Shown here in pieces: positions 8,671 through 16,583 of a DNA stretch of 64,000 nt. Position 1 is the stretch's first letter, and each line of letters opens with the position of its first letter. Under the pieces are notes generated by a model. That model ran no database searches and was not told the origin of the DNA. It saw only the letters and a program-made list of their open reading frames with translations. A program made the position numbers and the translations under genes. Source of the stretch: Butyrivibrio sp. Su6. Its GTDB lineage: Bacteria > Bacillota > Clostridia > Lachnospirales > Lachnospiraceae. The stretch lies in NCBI RefSeq assembly GCF_900108105.1, contig NZ_FNUR01000006.1, positions 62,001 to 126,000 on the forward strand, written 5' to 3'.

Positions 8671-9663
8671 CTAATAGATGTATTTTACGGAGTAATTTGA
8701 TCCGTCTCCAATAAAGCTCTTTAGTTCTTTTTCATTGACATTGGATGCAAAGGTTGGATCCATGAGTGACCACTCTGTTCCGTCAAACTCGATGATTCCG
8801 TTGACCCAGCCAACATCTGTTATATAGGTGCTTATCCATGCGTGATAAGCAGTTCCTGCGTAGCCGACTTCCATTCTGGTAGGGATCCTCTGACTTCGCA
8901 GCATGCTGCTCATAAGTACTGCATAATCAAGACAGATTCCTTTTTTAGTTGAAAGAACTTCATCAATATCAGGAATATAGCCGCTTTGAACGGTTTCGGC
9001 TTCTGTGTAGTCGTAGGTGATGTTGTCAATCATAAAGTTGTAGACTGATGAGACAACTTCCAGGTCGTTGTTGCAGGAATAACTGAGCTCCTGTCCCTTG
9101 GAAATAGCCGCATCATCTTTTGTGAAATTGACATATTGATTGGGATATAAAAAAGGTGAAAATTCATTGGAAATATTTACCTCGACCATCTGGGAAAAGA
9201 CCATGGAATACTGAGTCTTTTCTATGTTCTCATAAACATTTACAAGGTATTCACCATTGCCTGACTGAAGAGGGAAAACCTCATCAGTGGGAGTCTGTGA
9301 ATTTAGATTATAAGTATATGTAGTCTCATCAGGTCCTGTTATCTGCAGCTTGACCTTGGGCGATTCGCCGGTATATCTGACGATCACGTATCCTTCAGAA
9401 GAGTTGGAAGCATCAAGATGAGCAAATTCATTCTCATATGTAACAGTTCCGCTCGCTTCAGGAACAAGGCAAACAGGAGTATTATCCCTGGCGCCCTTTA
9501 CAGGAGCAGAAGCTGTACTTACTTCCTCTGATCCGGAACTTGAGTCAGAGGGAATAGTGCGAGACTCAGAAACAGTTTCACTGCTTCCACACCCTGAAAG
9601 AATAAACAGGATCATGCCTGAAACTATAAATATTTTTTTATCAAAAAAACGATTAATCTTCAT
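8671..9663 (-). CDS. Lipoprotein with transglutaminase-like domain
   Basis: This 330-residue protein has a lipoprotein signal peptide (about residues 1-24) ending in the lipobox LSGC. A Ser/Glu-rich linker and a beta-rich region (about 70-160) come next. The C-terminal domain carries the transglutaminase-like triad in order: Cys in KKGICLDYAVLMSS, His in GTAYHAWIS and Asp in WSLMDPTF. Such domains act as cysteine peptidases or cross-linking enzymes, and in Gram-positive bacteria they are often attached to the outer membrane face. Its place between a PHP phosphatase and the pilus platform gene, with gaps of about ten bases, suggests a surface role linked to the pilus, but the substrate is unknown. 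Confidence 0.82.
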   Translation of the reverse strand: MKINRFFDKKIFIVSGMILFILSGCGSSETVSESRTIPSDSSSGSEEVSTASAPVKGARDNTPVCLVPEASGTVTYENEFAHLDASNSSEGYVIVRYTGESPKVKLQITGPDETTYTYNLNSQTPTDEVFPLQSGNGEYLVNVYENIEKTQYSMVFSQMVEVNISNEFSPFLYPNQYVNFTKDDAAISKGQELSYSCNNDLEVVSSVYNFMIDNITYDYTEAETVQSGYIPDIDEVLSTKKGICLDYAVLMSSMLRSQRIPTRMEVGYAGTAYHAWISTYITDVGWVNGIIEFDGTEWSLMDPTFASNVNEKELKSFIGDGSNYSVKYIY

Positions 9664-9672
9664 TATTATATT

Positions 9673-10506
9673 TTACAATAGTTTGTGTGCTGTGGGGATT
9701 CTTTTTTTGAAGGTGTAGTATTCGGTGAATCCACAGTCTTTGACAATATCTGTCATGACATCAAAATGCGTCGCAACTCTGTCGGGAGTGTGGGCATCTG
9801 AGCCAAAAGTAATTATCTTTCCGCCCATTTCCTTATATCTTTTTATTATTTCAGGGCATGGATTGGGCAAAAGATCCATATCCGCATATGCAAGGACTTT
9901 TGAGTTCAGATCCAGTCCCTTGTCATTCTTTATAAGATGCTCAAGGATCGCATCGATCTTTTCACTATATCTTTTGTAGGAATAGGTATCATCGCCCTCG
10001 GGAACATAGCGGGATATATAATCAAGGTGCCCAAGAACGTCAAAGTCCGTGAATTTCGTGATGTTCTCCAGGGTTTCATCAAAATACTTATTGAAAATAT
10101 TATCCACAGTATCAGCTTCCCAAAAGTCGCTGTAGAAAGGGTCTCTTTTATCTAACAGATGTTGTGAAGCTATAACGAAATCAAAATCATGCTCTTTGAC
10201 AAATTCAAGATTTTCTTTTACGCAGTCATCCTGCATTCCTACTTCAACGCCAAATCTGATAGTTATCTGGTCCTTATATTTATTATTGTAGTAAGAATAT
10301 TCTTTATAATAAGCATCAACATCAAGCATAAATGGGTCCGGTGGAAGATCCGGTAAAAGAGGGTAATTCAGGTCCAGGTGCTCTGTGAAACAGATCTCGC
10401 TAAGTCCCTGCCTGATAGAAGATAAGATCATCTCTTCCATTGGCGCCTGACTGTCGCCTGAATTGTGGGTGTGCATGTGATAGTCCGGTGGAAGTAATTT
10501 ATTCAT
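9673..10506 (-). CDS. hisJ: Histidinol-phosphatase-like PHP family phosphoesterase
   Basis: This 277-residue metal-dependent hydrolase has the PHP-domain motifs in order: DYHMHTHNSGD (first metal ligands), CFTEHLD, FGVEVGMQ, DFVIASQHLL, VLGHLDYISRY and TFGSDAHTPDRVA. The order and length match the HisJ/HisK type of histidinol phosphatase, which removes phosphate from L-histidinol phosphate in histidine synthesis. No other his gene is near, so the true substrate may be another phosphoester. It is the first gene of the minus-strand pilus-like operon and ends nine bases before the transglutaminase lipoprotein gene starts. The link to that operon may be only transcriptional. Confidence 0.82.
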   Translation of the reverse strand: MNKLLPPDYHMHTHNSGDSQAPMEEMILSSIRQGLSEICFTEHLDLNYPLLPDLPPDPFMLDVDAYYKEYSYYNNKYKDQITIRFGVEVGMQDDCVKENLEFVKEHDFDFVIASQHLLDKRDPFYSDFWEADTVDNIFNKYFDETLENITKFTDFDVLGHLDYISRYVPEGDDTYSYKRYSEKIDAILEHLIKNDKGLDLNSKVLAYADMDLLPNPCPEIIKRYKEMGGKIITFGSDAHTPDRVATHFDVMTDIVKDCGFTEYYTFKKRIPTAHKLL

Positions 10507-10628
10507 AATATCCCTGCTCCAAAGTTATCAATATTGAGAAGTACATGTTTAGTATTTTTTAAGCATATTCTAGCATAAAATTTTACAATCTTACTTGATT
10601 TATGCATAAAAGTTTATTAGAATAAGAG

Positions 10629-10656
10629 TTGCTGATAAAAATTTATCAAATATGAT
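10629..10656 (+). promoter_or_regulatory. Putative gapA promoter
   Basis: TTGCTG (10629-10634) and TATGAT (10651-10656) are spaced by 16 bases, about 50 bases before the gapA start, which has a strong AGGAGGA site at 10691. The AT-rich divergent spacer (10507-10703) must also hold the promoter of the minus-strand operon, which I could not place. Confidence 0.5.
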
Positions 10657-10703
10657 ATTGTAACAGCAACTAAATATATAATTCATTTTAGGAGGAACTT
10701 AAA

Positions 10704-11729
10704 ATGGCAGTTAAAGTAGCAATCAATGGTTTTGGCCGTATCGGTCGTCTTGCATTCAGACAGATGTTTGAGCACGAAGGAACAGAGATCGTAGCAATCA
10801 ACGATCTTACAGCTCCTAAGATGCTTGCACACCTTCTTAAGTATGATTCATCACAGGGCAAGTACAAATACGCTGATAAGGTATCTTACGGCGAGGATTC
10901 CATTACTGTAAACGGTAAGGAAATCAAAATCTACAAGGAAGCTGATGCTAATAACCTTCCTTGGGGAGAAATCGGAGTAGACGTTGTTCTTGAGTGTACA
11001 GGTTTCTACACATCAAAGGATAAGGCTCAGGCTCACATCAACGCTGGTGCAAAGAAGGTTGTTATTTCTGCTCCTGCAGGAAATGATCTTCCTACTATCG
11101 TATATAACGTTAACCACGAGACACTTACAGCAGATGACAACATCATTTCAGCTGCATCTTGCACAACAAACTGCTTAGCACCTATGGCTAAGGCTCTTAA
11201 CGATTTCGCACCTATCCAGTCTGGTATCATGGCTACAATCCATGCTTACACAGGTGATCAGATGATCCTTGACGGACCACAGAGAAAGGGTGACCTTAGA
11301 AGAGCACGTGCAGGCGCTGTTAACATCGTTCCTAACTCAACAGGTGCTGCAAAGGCTATCGGTCTTGTTATCCCTGAACTTAACGGCAAGCTCATCGGAG
11401 CTGCTCAGAGAGTTCCTGTTCCAACAGGTTCAACAACACTTCTTTTCGCAGTTGTTAAGTCTGACAAGGAACTTACAAAGGAAGCAATCAACGAAGCTAT
11501 GAAGAAAGCTTCAGATCCTGAGACATTCGGATACAACGAGGATGAGATCGTATCTTCAGATATCGTTGGAATGACATATGGTTCACTCTTCGATGCTACA
11601 CAGACAATGGTTACAGCAATCGGCGATGGCCTCTATGAAGTTCAGGTTGTTTCATGGTATGACAACGAGAACTCATACACATCACAGATGGTTCGTACAA
11701 TTAAATATTTCGAGAAATTCGTTAAGTAA
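10704..11729 (+). CDS. gapA: Glyceraldehyde-3-phosphate dehydrogenase, type I
   Basis: This 341-residue enzyme oxidises and phosphorylates glyceraldehyde 3-phosphate to 1,3-bisphosphoglycerate with NAD. The N-terminal nucleotide-binding motif is [14 protein letters not shown], and the active site is [12 protein letters not shown] with catalytic Cys153. The C-terminal domain has [14 protein letters not shown]. Length and motifs are full and normal. Codon use is strongly biased to a few codons, as expected for a highly expressed gene. It heads a gapA-pgk-tpiA cluster, but a terminator-like hairpin follows it before pgk, so part of the transcription may stop there. Confidence 0.98.
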   Translation: MAVKVAINGFGRIGRLAFRQMFEHEGTEIVAINDLTAPKMLAHLLKYDSSQGKYKYADKVSYGEDSITVNGKEIKIYKEADANNLPWGEIGVDVVLECTGFYTSKDKAQAHINAGAKKVVISAPAGNDLPTIVYNVNHETLTADDNIISAASCTTNCLAPMAKALNDFAPIQSGIMATIHAYTGDQMILDGPQRKGDLRRARAGAVNIVPNSTGAAKAIGLVIPELNGKLIGAAQRVPVPTGSTTLLFAVVKSDKELTKEAINEAMKKASDPETFGYNEDEIVSSDIVGMTYGSLFDATQTMVTAIGDGLYEVQVVSWYDNENSYTSQMVRTIKYFEKFVK

Positions 11730-11769
11730 TCACCTAGCGAGGTTTTTTCGAGCTTGGTGTACTACTTAG

Positions 11770-11796
11770 TTCTGGCGAGCGTAAGCGAGAGCAGAA
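11770..11796. repeat. GCGAGCG/AAGCGAG intergenic element, copy 1
   Basis: The spacer between gapA and pgk holds GCGAGCGTAAGCGAG (11775-11789), flanked by GTTCTG (11769-11774) and CAGAAC (11792-11797), which can form a six-base stem. It is far richer in G and C than the surrounding spacer. Almost the same core, GCGAGCGAAGCGAG, occurs at 57454-57467 before the LacI gene. The function is unknown; a REP-like dispersed element is the simplest reading. Confidence 0.5.
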
Positions 11797-11825
11797 CTTC
11801 CTTGTGAATGCATTGAGCAATTATC

Positions 11826-11860
11826 AAAGGGTCCGGTCCCTTAGGACCGAACCCTTTTTT
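11826..11860 (+). terminator. Intrinsic terminator between gapA and pgk
   Basis: AAAGGGTCCGGTCC (11826-11839) pairs with GGACCGAACCCTTT (11844-11857) with one C-A mismatch and a short loop, followed by a T-run. It probably lets gapA be made in excess over pgk. Just upstream (11775-11789) is a GCGAGCG-TAAGCGAG element, described under repeats. Confidence 0.75.
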
Positions 11861-11892
11861 CTTTGAAAAACAATCCCAGGAGGAAAAATAAT

Positions 11893-13131
11893 ATGAGTCT
11901 TAACAAAAAGTCAGTTGATGACATCAACGTAAAGGGCAGACGCGTACTTGTTCGTTGCGATTTCAACGTACCTCTTAAGAACGGCGAGATCACAGACGAG
12001 ACAAGAATCGTTGCAGCTCTTCCTACAATCAAAAAGCTTATAAAGGATGGCGGCAAGGTTATTCTTTGCTCACACCTTGGAAAAGTAAAAAATGGCCCTA
12101 ACGAGGGTGAGTCACTTGCTCCTGTAGCTAAGAGACTTTCAGAGAAGCTTGGCAAGGACGTTAAGTTTGTTGATGATTACAACGTAACAGGCGCTGCAGC
12201 AACAGGTGCTGTAGAGGCTATGAAAGAGGGAGATGTTGTTCTTCTTCAGAATACTCGTTTCAGAGGCAAGGAAGAGACAAAGCCTGAAGAGGCTGGTGAG
12301 GCTTTTGCAAAAGAGCTTGCTGATCTTGCTGATGATTATGTTTGTGATGCATTCGGTTCAGCTCACAGAGCACATGCTTCTGTAGCAGTTGTAACAAAGT
12401 ACATCAAAGAAAAAGGCGGAAATAACGCTGTTGGATATCTTATGCAGAAGGAAATTGACTTCCTTGGAAATGCAGTAGAGAATCCTGTAAGACCTTTCGT
12501 AGCTATCCTTGGTGGTGCTAAGGTTGCTGATAAGCTCAATGTTATCAACACTCTTCTTGAGAAGTGCGATACACTTATCATCGGTGGTGGTATGGCTTAC
12601 ACATTCCTTAAGGCTAAGGGATATGAGATTGGTAACTCTCTTCTTGACGACAGCAAGATCGACTATTGTAAAGAGATGATGGAAAAGGCTGAGAAGTCAG
12701 GCAAGAAGCTTCTTCTTCCTATCGACACAGTTTGCATCGATGAGTTCCCTAACCCTATCGACAACCCATCAATCGCTACAACAATCGTTGATTCAGATAA
12801 GATTCCTTCAAACAAGGAAGGTGCTGATATCGGACCTAAGACTATCGAGCTTTACTCAGAAGCTGTTAAGTCTGCTAAGACAGTAGTTTGGAACGGACCT
12901 ATGGGCGTATTCGAGAACCCTGTTCTTGCAAATGGTACAAAAGAAGTTGCTAAGGCACTTTCTGAGACAGAAGCTACAACAATCATCGGTGGTGGTGATA
13001 GTGCAGCAGCTGTTAACCAGCTTGGTTTTGCAGACAAGATGAGCCACATCTCAACAGGTGGTGGAGCTTCTCTTGAGTTCCTTGAAGGCAAGAAGCTTCC
13101 TGGCGTATACGCAGCAGATGACCGCGCTTAA
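11893..13131 (+). CDS. pgk: Phosphoglycerate kinase
   Basis: This 412-residue two-domain enzyme transfers phosphate from 1,3-bisphosphoglycerate to ADP. The signature [13 protein letters not shown] lies near the N-terminus, CSHLGKVK and the [12 protein letters not shown] motif bind substrate, and the C-terminal domain ends with [12 protein letters not shown] and [11 protein letters not shown]. The start was set at the ATG at 11893, which has AGGAGG at 11878-11883; an in-frame ATG 30 bases upstream lacks such a site. It follows gapA across a terminator hairpin and is followed 27 bases later by tpiA, so pgk and tpiA are probably co-transcribed. Confidence 0.98.
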   Translation: MSLNKKSVDDINVKGRRVLVRCDFNVPLKNGEITDETRIVAALPTIKKLIKDGGKVILCSHLGKVKNGPNEGESLAPVAKRLSEKLGKDVKFVDDYNVTGAAATGAVEAMKEGDVVLLQNTRFRGKEETKPEEAGEAFAKELADLADDYVCDAFGSAHRAHASVAVVTKYIKEKGGNNAVGYLMQKEIDFLGNAVENPVRPFVAILGGAKVADKLNVINTLLEKCDTLIIGGGMAYTFLKAKGYEIGNSLLDDSKIDYCKEMMEKAEKSGKKLLLPIDTVCIDEFPNPIDNPSIATTIVDSDKIPSNKEGADIGPKTIELYSEAVKSAKTVVWNGPMGVFENPVLANGTKEVAKALSETEATTIIGGGDSAAAVNQLGFADKMSHISTGGGASLEFLEGKKLPGVYAADDRA

Positions 13132-13158
13132 TAAAGTCAACTTAAAGGAGAATACACA

Positions 13159-13905
13159 ATGGCACGTAGAAGAATTATTGCAGGCAACTGGAAGATGAAC
13201 AAGACTCCTAGCGAGGCTGTTGCACTTGTTGCTGAGCTTAAAGATTTAGTAAAAAATGATGCTGTAGACGTAGTTTACTGCGTTCCAGCTATCGATATCG
13301 TACCTGTAGCAGAGGCTGTTAAGGGTACAAACGTACATGTAGGTGCAGAGAACTTCTACATCGTAGACAACGGTGCATTTACAGGCGAGATTTCAGCTCC
13401 TATGCTTAAGGATGCTGGTGTTGAGTATGTTATTATCGGACACTCAGAGAGAAGAGATATCTTCGGTGAGAACGATATCCTCATTAACCAGAAGGTTAAG
13501 AAGGCATTTGCATCAGGTCTTACACCTATCCTTTGCTGTGGTGAGTCACTTGCACTTCGTAAGGCTGACACATACAAGGAATGGATCGAGAGACAGATCA
13601 CATGGGATCTTGATGGCGTAACAGCTGATCAGGTTAAGAAACTTGTTATCGCATACGAGCCTATTTGGGCTATCGGAACAGGCGAGACAGCTACAGCAGA
13701 TCAGGCTGAAGAAGTTTGCGGACTTATCCGTAAGCTCATCGCTAAGCTTTATGATCAGGCTACAGCTGATGAAGTTCGTATCCAGTATGGCGGATCTATG
13801 AACGCTGGCAACGCTGCTGAGCTTCTTTCTAAGGAGAACATCGATGGTGGTCTCATTGGTGGAGCTTCACTTAAGCCAGACTTCGGTAAAATCGTTAATG
13901 CTTAA
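13159..13905 (+). CDS. tpiA: Triosephosphate isomerase
   Basis: This 248-residue TIM-barrel enzyme interconverts dihydroxyacetone phosphate and glyceraldehyde 3-phosphate. The substrate loop [13 protein letters not shown] holds the N-terminal Asn and Lys, the catalytic His is in IIGHSERR, and the catalytic Glu is in the loop [13 protein letters not shown]. The phosphate-binding YGGSMNAGN and GGLIGGASL segments are intact. It has a clear AAAGGAG site and the same biased codon use as gapA and pgk. It ends the glycolysis cluster and is followed at once by a very strong terminator. Confidence 0.98.
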   Translation: MARRRIIAGNWKMNKTPSEAVALVAELKDLVKNDAVDVVYCVPAIDIVPVAEAVKGTNVHVGAENFYIVDNGAFTGEISAPMLKDAGVEYVIIGHSERRDIFGENDILINQKVKKAFASGLTPILCCGESLALRKADTYKEWIERQITWDLDGVTADQVKKLVIAYEPIWAIGTGETATADQAEEVCGLIRKLIAKLYDQATADEVRIQYGGSMNAGNAAELLSKENIDGGLIGGASLKPDFGKIVNA

Positions 13906-13908
13906 TAA

Positions 13909-13956
13909 ATGATATAAAAAGCGGGCATCCGTCAGATGCCCGTTTTTTTATATCAT
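13909..13956 (+). terminator. Long terminator after tpiA
   Basis: A stem of about 20 pairs (13909-13929 with 13935-13956, one bulged T) has a GC-rich top GCGGGCATC/GATGCCCGT, a five-base loop and a T-run. The outer AT part of its right arm is shared with the next hairpin (13945-13983), so only one of the two can form at a time. Confidence 0.88.
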
Positions 13957-14075
13957 AGGAAATTGCTTCCTATGATATAAAAAATCGCTCCGCTAAGGAA
14001 GCGCACTCGCGCGATTGGAAGATGTTGCATAAATGCAACCGCGCTCGGCGCGAGAATGTCGCAAGCGACATTCTA
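13945..14075. repeat. Nest of palindromes between tpiA and the phosphatase gene
   Basis: At least four inverted repeats follow one another. A 17-base perfect stem runs 13945-13961 with 13967-13983 (core ATATCATAGGAA). The others are GTTGCATAAATGCAAC (14024-14039), CGCGCTCGGCGCG (14040-14052) and GAATGTCGCAAGCGACATTC (14053-14072). The AATCGC/GCGATT arms at 13983-14016 may form a further stem. The string ATATCATAGGA recurs at 14081-14091, where it forms the ribosome site of the next gene. Several stems close on AA or TT. Most of the stretch from 13985 is unusually GC-rich for this genome. Confidence 0.7.
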
Positions 14076-14100
14076 TTTTAATATCATAGGAGATGGAATA

Positions 14101-14886
14101 ATGAAATTGATATTTATAAGGCACGGAGACCCAAATTACGAGATTGACGGATTAACAGATAAGGGCAAAGTGGAAGCTCAGCTCTTGGCAAAACAGATTA
14201 AAAACTTAAGTATAGATGAAGTTTTTGTCTCACCTCTTGGAAGAGCAAGAGCTACAGCAGATTACTCGTTAAAAGAGCTCAATCTGACTGCTACGACCTG
14301 TGATTGGCTCAGAGAGTTTCCTGCTGAATTTGATGCCAATATTGCTGATGATGAGACAAAAAGGGCATATAAAACAGAACTTAGAAAAGACGAAAACAAC
14401 GGGATATATCATAAACGAATTCTGTGGGATATGCTTCCTTCATACTATGGTGATCATCCTGAGCTTTTTGATGTTATTGGATGGCGTGATTCAGACCTTG
14501 TAAAGGCATCTGATATGATCACTAAATACGATAATGTCATACAAAATTTTGACGCGCTGCTTTCAGACCATGGGTATAAAAGAGATGGCCTTATATATAA
14601 GACTGATAATGGCAACGACAAGACACTGGCCTTTTTCTGCCACTTCGGTATAACCGGTGTATTGTTATCACACCTATGGAACGTATCACCATTTGTTCCG
14701 CTTCAGTTCCTTGCAACAGCTCCTACGTCAGTTACTGAAGTTGTAACTGAGGAGCGTGAAAAGGGAATTGTAACTTTCAGGACACTTCGGGTTGGCGATA
14801 CAACTCATTTATCAATGGGCGGTGAAAAACCTTCATTCTCTGCAAGATTCTGTGAAAAGTTTGAAAATATGGACGAACGACATTGA
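14101..14886 (+). CDS. Histidine phosphatase family protein (phosphoglycerate-mutase-like)
   Basis: This 261-residue protein opens with MKLIFIRHGDPNYEIDGLTDKG, where RHG (residues 7-9) holds the phospho-accepting His. SPLGRARATADY carries the conserved Arg, and the second His is in FFCHFGITGVLLSHLW. This is the histidine phosphatase (branch 2 type) fold. It could act on a sugar phosphate or nucleotide; a true glycolytic mutase is less likely because the insert between the motifs is unusual. The start at 14101 follows an AGGAGATGG site; an upstream in-frame ATG at 14056 lies inside the palindrome nest and is not used in my reading. It is about 200 bases downstream of tpiA and isolated by a terminator. 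Confidence 0.85.
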   Translation: MKLIFIRHGDPNYEIDGLTDKGKVEAQLLAKQIKNLSIDEVFVSPLGRARATADYSLKELNLTATTCDWLREFPAEFDANIADDETKRAYKTELRKDENNGIYHKRILWDMLPSYYGDHPELFDVIGWRDSDLVKASDMITKYDNVIQNFDALLSDHGYKRDGLIYKTDNGNDKTLAFFCHFGITGVLLSHLWNVSPFVPLQFLATAPTSVTEVVTEEREKGIVTFRTLRVGDTTHLSMGGEKPSFSARFCEKFENMDERH

Positions 14887-15016
14887 TAATAAGGTATTTT
14901 ACGACCAATCGAGTTGGTTTAATTGCCTTAATTGTGATATAGTTACTTGGTATGCGTGGTGGCAGATAGATTTATCTTTTGACCTGCTATCAATAGGCTG
15001 GAAAAATGGAGTGATC

Positions 15017-15517
15017 ATGAAAAAAAACAATATAATACTGATAGGTATGCCTGCTTCCGGAAAGAGCACAGTAGGTGTAATTCTTGCGAAGATTCTTGGA
15101 TATAACTTTATTGATGCGGATATAGTGATCCAGGAGAAAGACGGAAGAAAGCTCTCTGAGATTATAGAAGCAGAAGGAATAGATGGATTTGTGGATCTGG
15201 AAAACAGGATCAATTCTGAAATTGAAACTGAAAAGACTGTTATTTCCACCGGTGGTAGTGTGGTGTATGGAAAAGAAGCCATGGAGCACTACAAAAATAT
15301 AGGAAAAGTTGTGTATCTTAAAGTCTCTATGGATGTCCTCACAAAGCGCTTAAATGATGTTAAGCAGCGCGGAGTTGTTATGAGAGAGGGGCAGTCTTTG
15401 GTCTCACTTTACAACGAAAGAACTCCTCTATATGAGAAATATGCTGATTACACCATTGATGAAGGAACTCATACAATGGAAGAAGTGATCGCTGACATTC
15501 TCTCAGCAATCAGCTAA
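15017..15517 (+). CDS. Shikimate kinase-like protein
   Basis: This 166-residue P-loop kinase starts MKKNNIILIGMPASGKSTVG, with the Walker A motif GMPASGKS. NFIDADIVIQEKDGRKLSEI holds the Asp of the DxD region that binds shikimate, FVDLENRI replaces the more usual F-R-x-x-E, and the glycine-rich loop is STGGSVVY. These fit the AroK family that phosphorylates shikimate in aromatic amino-acid synthesis. The missing Arg of the FRxxE motif, here Val in GIDGFVDLE, is a caution, and the substrate may differ. A second shikimate kinase may exist elsewhere in the genome. The start at 15017 has a TGGAG site; an ORF extending further upstream overlaps the phosphatase gene and is not supported. Confidence 0.75.
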   Translation: MKKNNIILIGMPASGKSTVGVILAKILGYNFIDADIVIQEKDGRKLSEIIEAEGIDGFVDLENRINSEIETEKTVISTGGSVVYGKEAMEHYKNIGKVVYLKVSMDVLTKRLNDVKQRGVVMREGQSLVSLYNERTPLYEKYADYTIDEGTHTMEEVIADILSAIS

Positions 15518-15560
15518 TGGTATATATTACCTGTTAGATTATGACAGGTAAGGGAAAATT

Positions 15561-16544
15561 ATGAAAAGAGATTTTAAATTTGATAATATAAAGGCTTTGT
15601 TGATATTTCTGGTGGTTCTGGGACATTCACTGGAATATTTATATGGAGTTAAGGGCACATATGGAGCAATTAGAGCAGTTATCTATTCATTCCATATGCC
15701 GGCCTTTGTTTTTATTTCAGGTTATTTTGCCAGCAGATCAAAAAGCTCTGTATCAGAAGTTGTTGTCAAATACCTTGTAACATATCTGATATTTAACACG
15801 CTTTTTGCAATCTCTCCCTGGCACGTGGATTCACCTTTTAATTTTTTGTTTCCTCAGCTTATTTACTGGTATCTGTTGTGCCTGTGTTTCTGGAGAATAT
15901 CTGTGGGAGCGATTGCCGGTATAAGGTTTGCAGTGCCTCTTTCAATTCTTTTTACACTTTACATCGGGACATGTCCGCAGGCTGACAGATTCATGTCTAT
16001 ATCAAGGGCTGTGTGCTTTTTTACATTTTTCCTGATAGGATACAAGTTTTCTTTTCGATGGATAGAGAAGATAAAAAAGCTATATATGGCCTGCGCACTG
16101 GTCGGAAGTATGGCACTGACAGTAGCGTTTTACTACAGACATATCATTCCGGTTAAGATGTATGAGTATATCCAGTCGTATTCATCGACAAAGGTTGGAA
16201 ATGCAGCCGGAATAGAGATGAGGATAATCATGATGTTGCTATCGCTTATCATCACGCTTTGTCTCATAGGCCTGATGCCCTCAAAGGAATACTTTTTCAC
16301 CATACTTGGGAAAAACAGCCTTTGTATCTATCTTGTCCACATTTTTGTTATCAAGGCTGTAGCCCAAAGCAAGGTATTATCTTTTTCAAACACCTGGGCC
16401 AACGTGGCTGCCGCAGCTATGCTGTCTCTAGCCATATGCTTTGTTTTATCACTGCAGGTACTAAATACAGCTTATAACAGGTTTATCAGTAAAATATCCG
16501 GTGTGCTCATTATTCAAAAAGACTTACATATTAGCCCTACTTGA
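15561..16544 (+). CDS. Acyltransferase family 3 membrane protein
   Basis: This 327-residue protein is almost wholly hydrophobic, with about ten helices. It starts RDFKFDNIKALLIFLVVLGH, with the catalytic His of acyltransferase 3 proteins in the first helix (LGHSLEY), and has YSFHMPAFVFISGYF in the next. This matches the OafA / fucose 4-O-acetylase-like group (COG3594), which transfers acetyl or other acyl groups to surface sugars. The target here is unknown. A hairpin TTACCTGT/ACAGGTAA (15529-15550) lies just before the start and its right arm touches the ribosome site AAGGGA, so it could reduce translation. The gene ends inside the stem of its own terminator. Confidence 0.88.
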   Translation: MKRDFKFDNIKALLIFLVVLGHSLEYLYGVKGTYGAIRAVIYSFHMPAFVFISGYFASRSKSSVSEVVVKYLVTYLIFNTLFAISPWHVDSPFNFLFPQLIYWYLLCLCFWRISVGAIAGIRFAVPLSILFTLYIGTCPQADRFMSISRAVCFFTFFLIGYKFSFRWIEKIKKLYMACALVGSMALTVAFYYRHIIPVKMYEYIQSYSSTKVGNAAGIEMRIIMMLLSLIITLCLIGLMPSKEYFFTILGKNSLCIYLVHIFVIKAVAQSKVLSFSNTWANVAAAAMLSLAICFVLSLQVLNTAYNRFISKISGVLIIQKDLHISPT

Positions 16545-16557
16545 GGAAAGTAGGGCT
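16533..16557 (+). terminator. Terminator after the acyltransferase gene
   Basis: AGCCCTACTT (16533-16542) pairs with AAGTAGGGCT (16548-16557) around the loop GAGGA. The stop codon TGA at 16542-16544 lies at the top of the stem. Only a short T-run follows, so termination may be partial. Confidence 0.65.
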
Positions 16558-16563
16558 TTGCTG

Positions 16564-16572
16564 TGCTATAAT
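16564..16572 (+). promoter_or_regulatory. Extended -10 promoter just before the SNF2 gene
   Basis: TGC followed by TATAAT (16564-16572) is an extended -10 element; no good -35 box is seen. Transcription would start near 16579, only about five bases before the ATG at 16584. This suggests a leaderless or nearly leaderless mRNA. Confidence 0.5.
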
Positions 16573-16583
16573 AAAATATTGAG

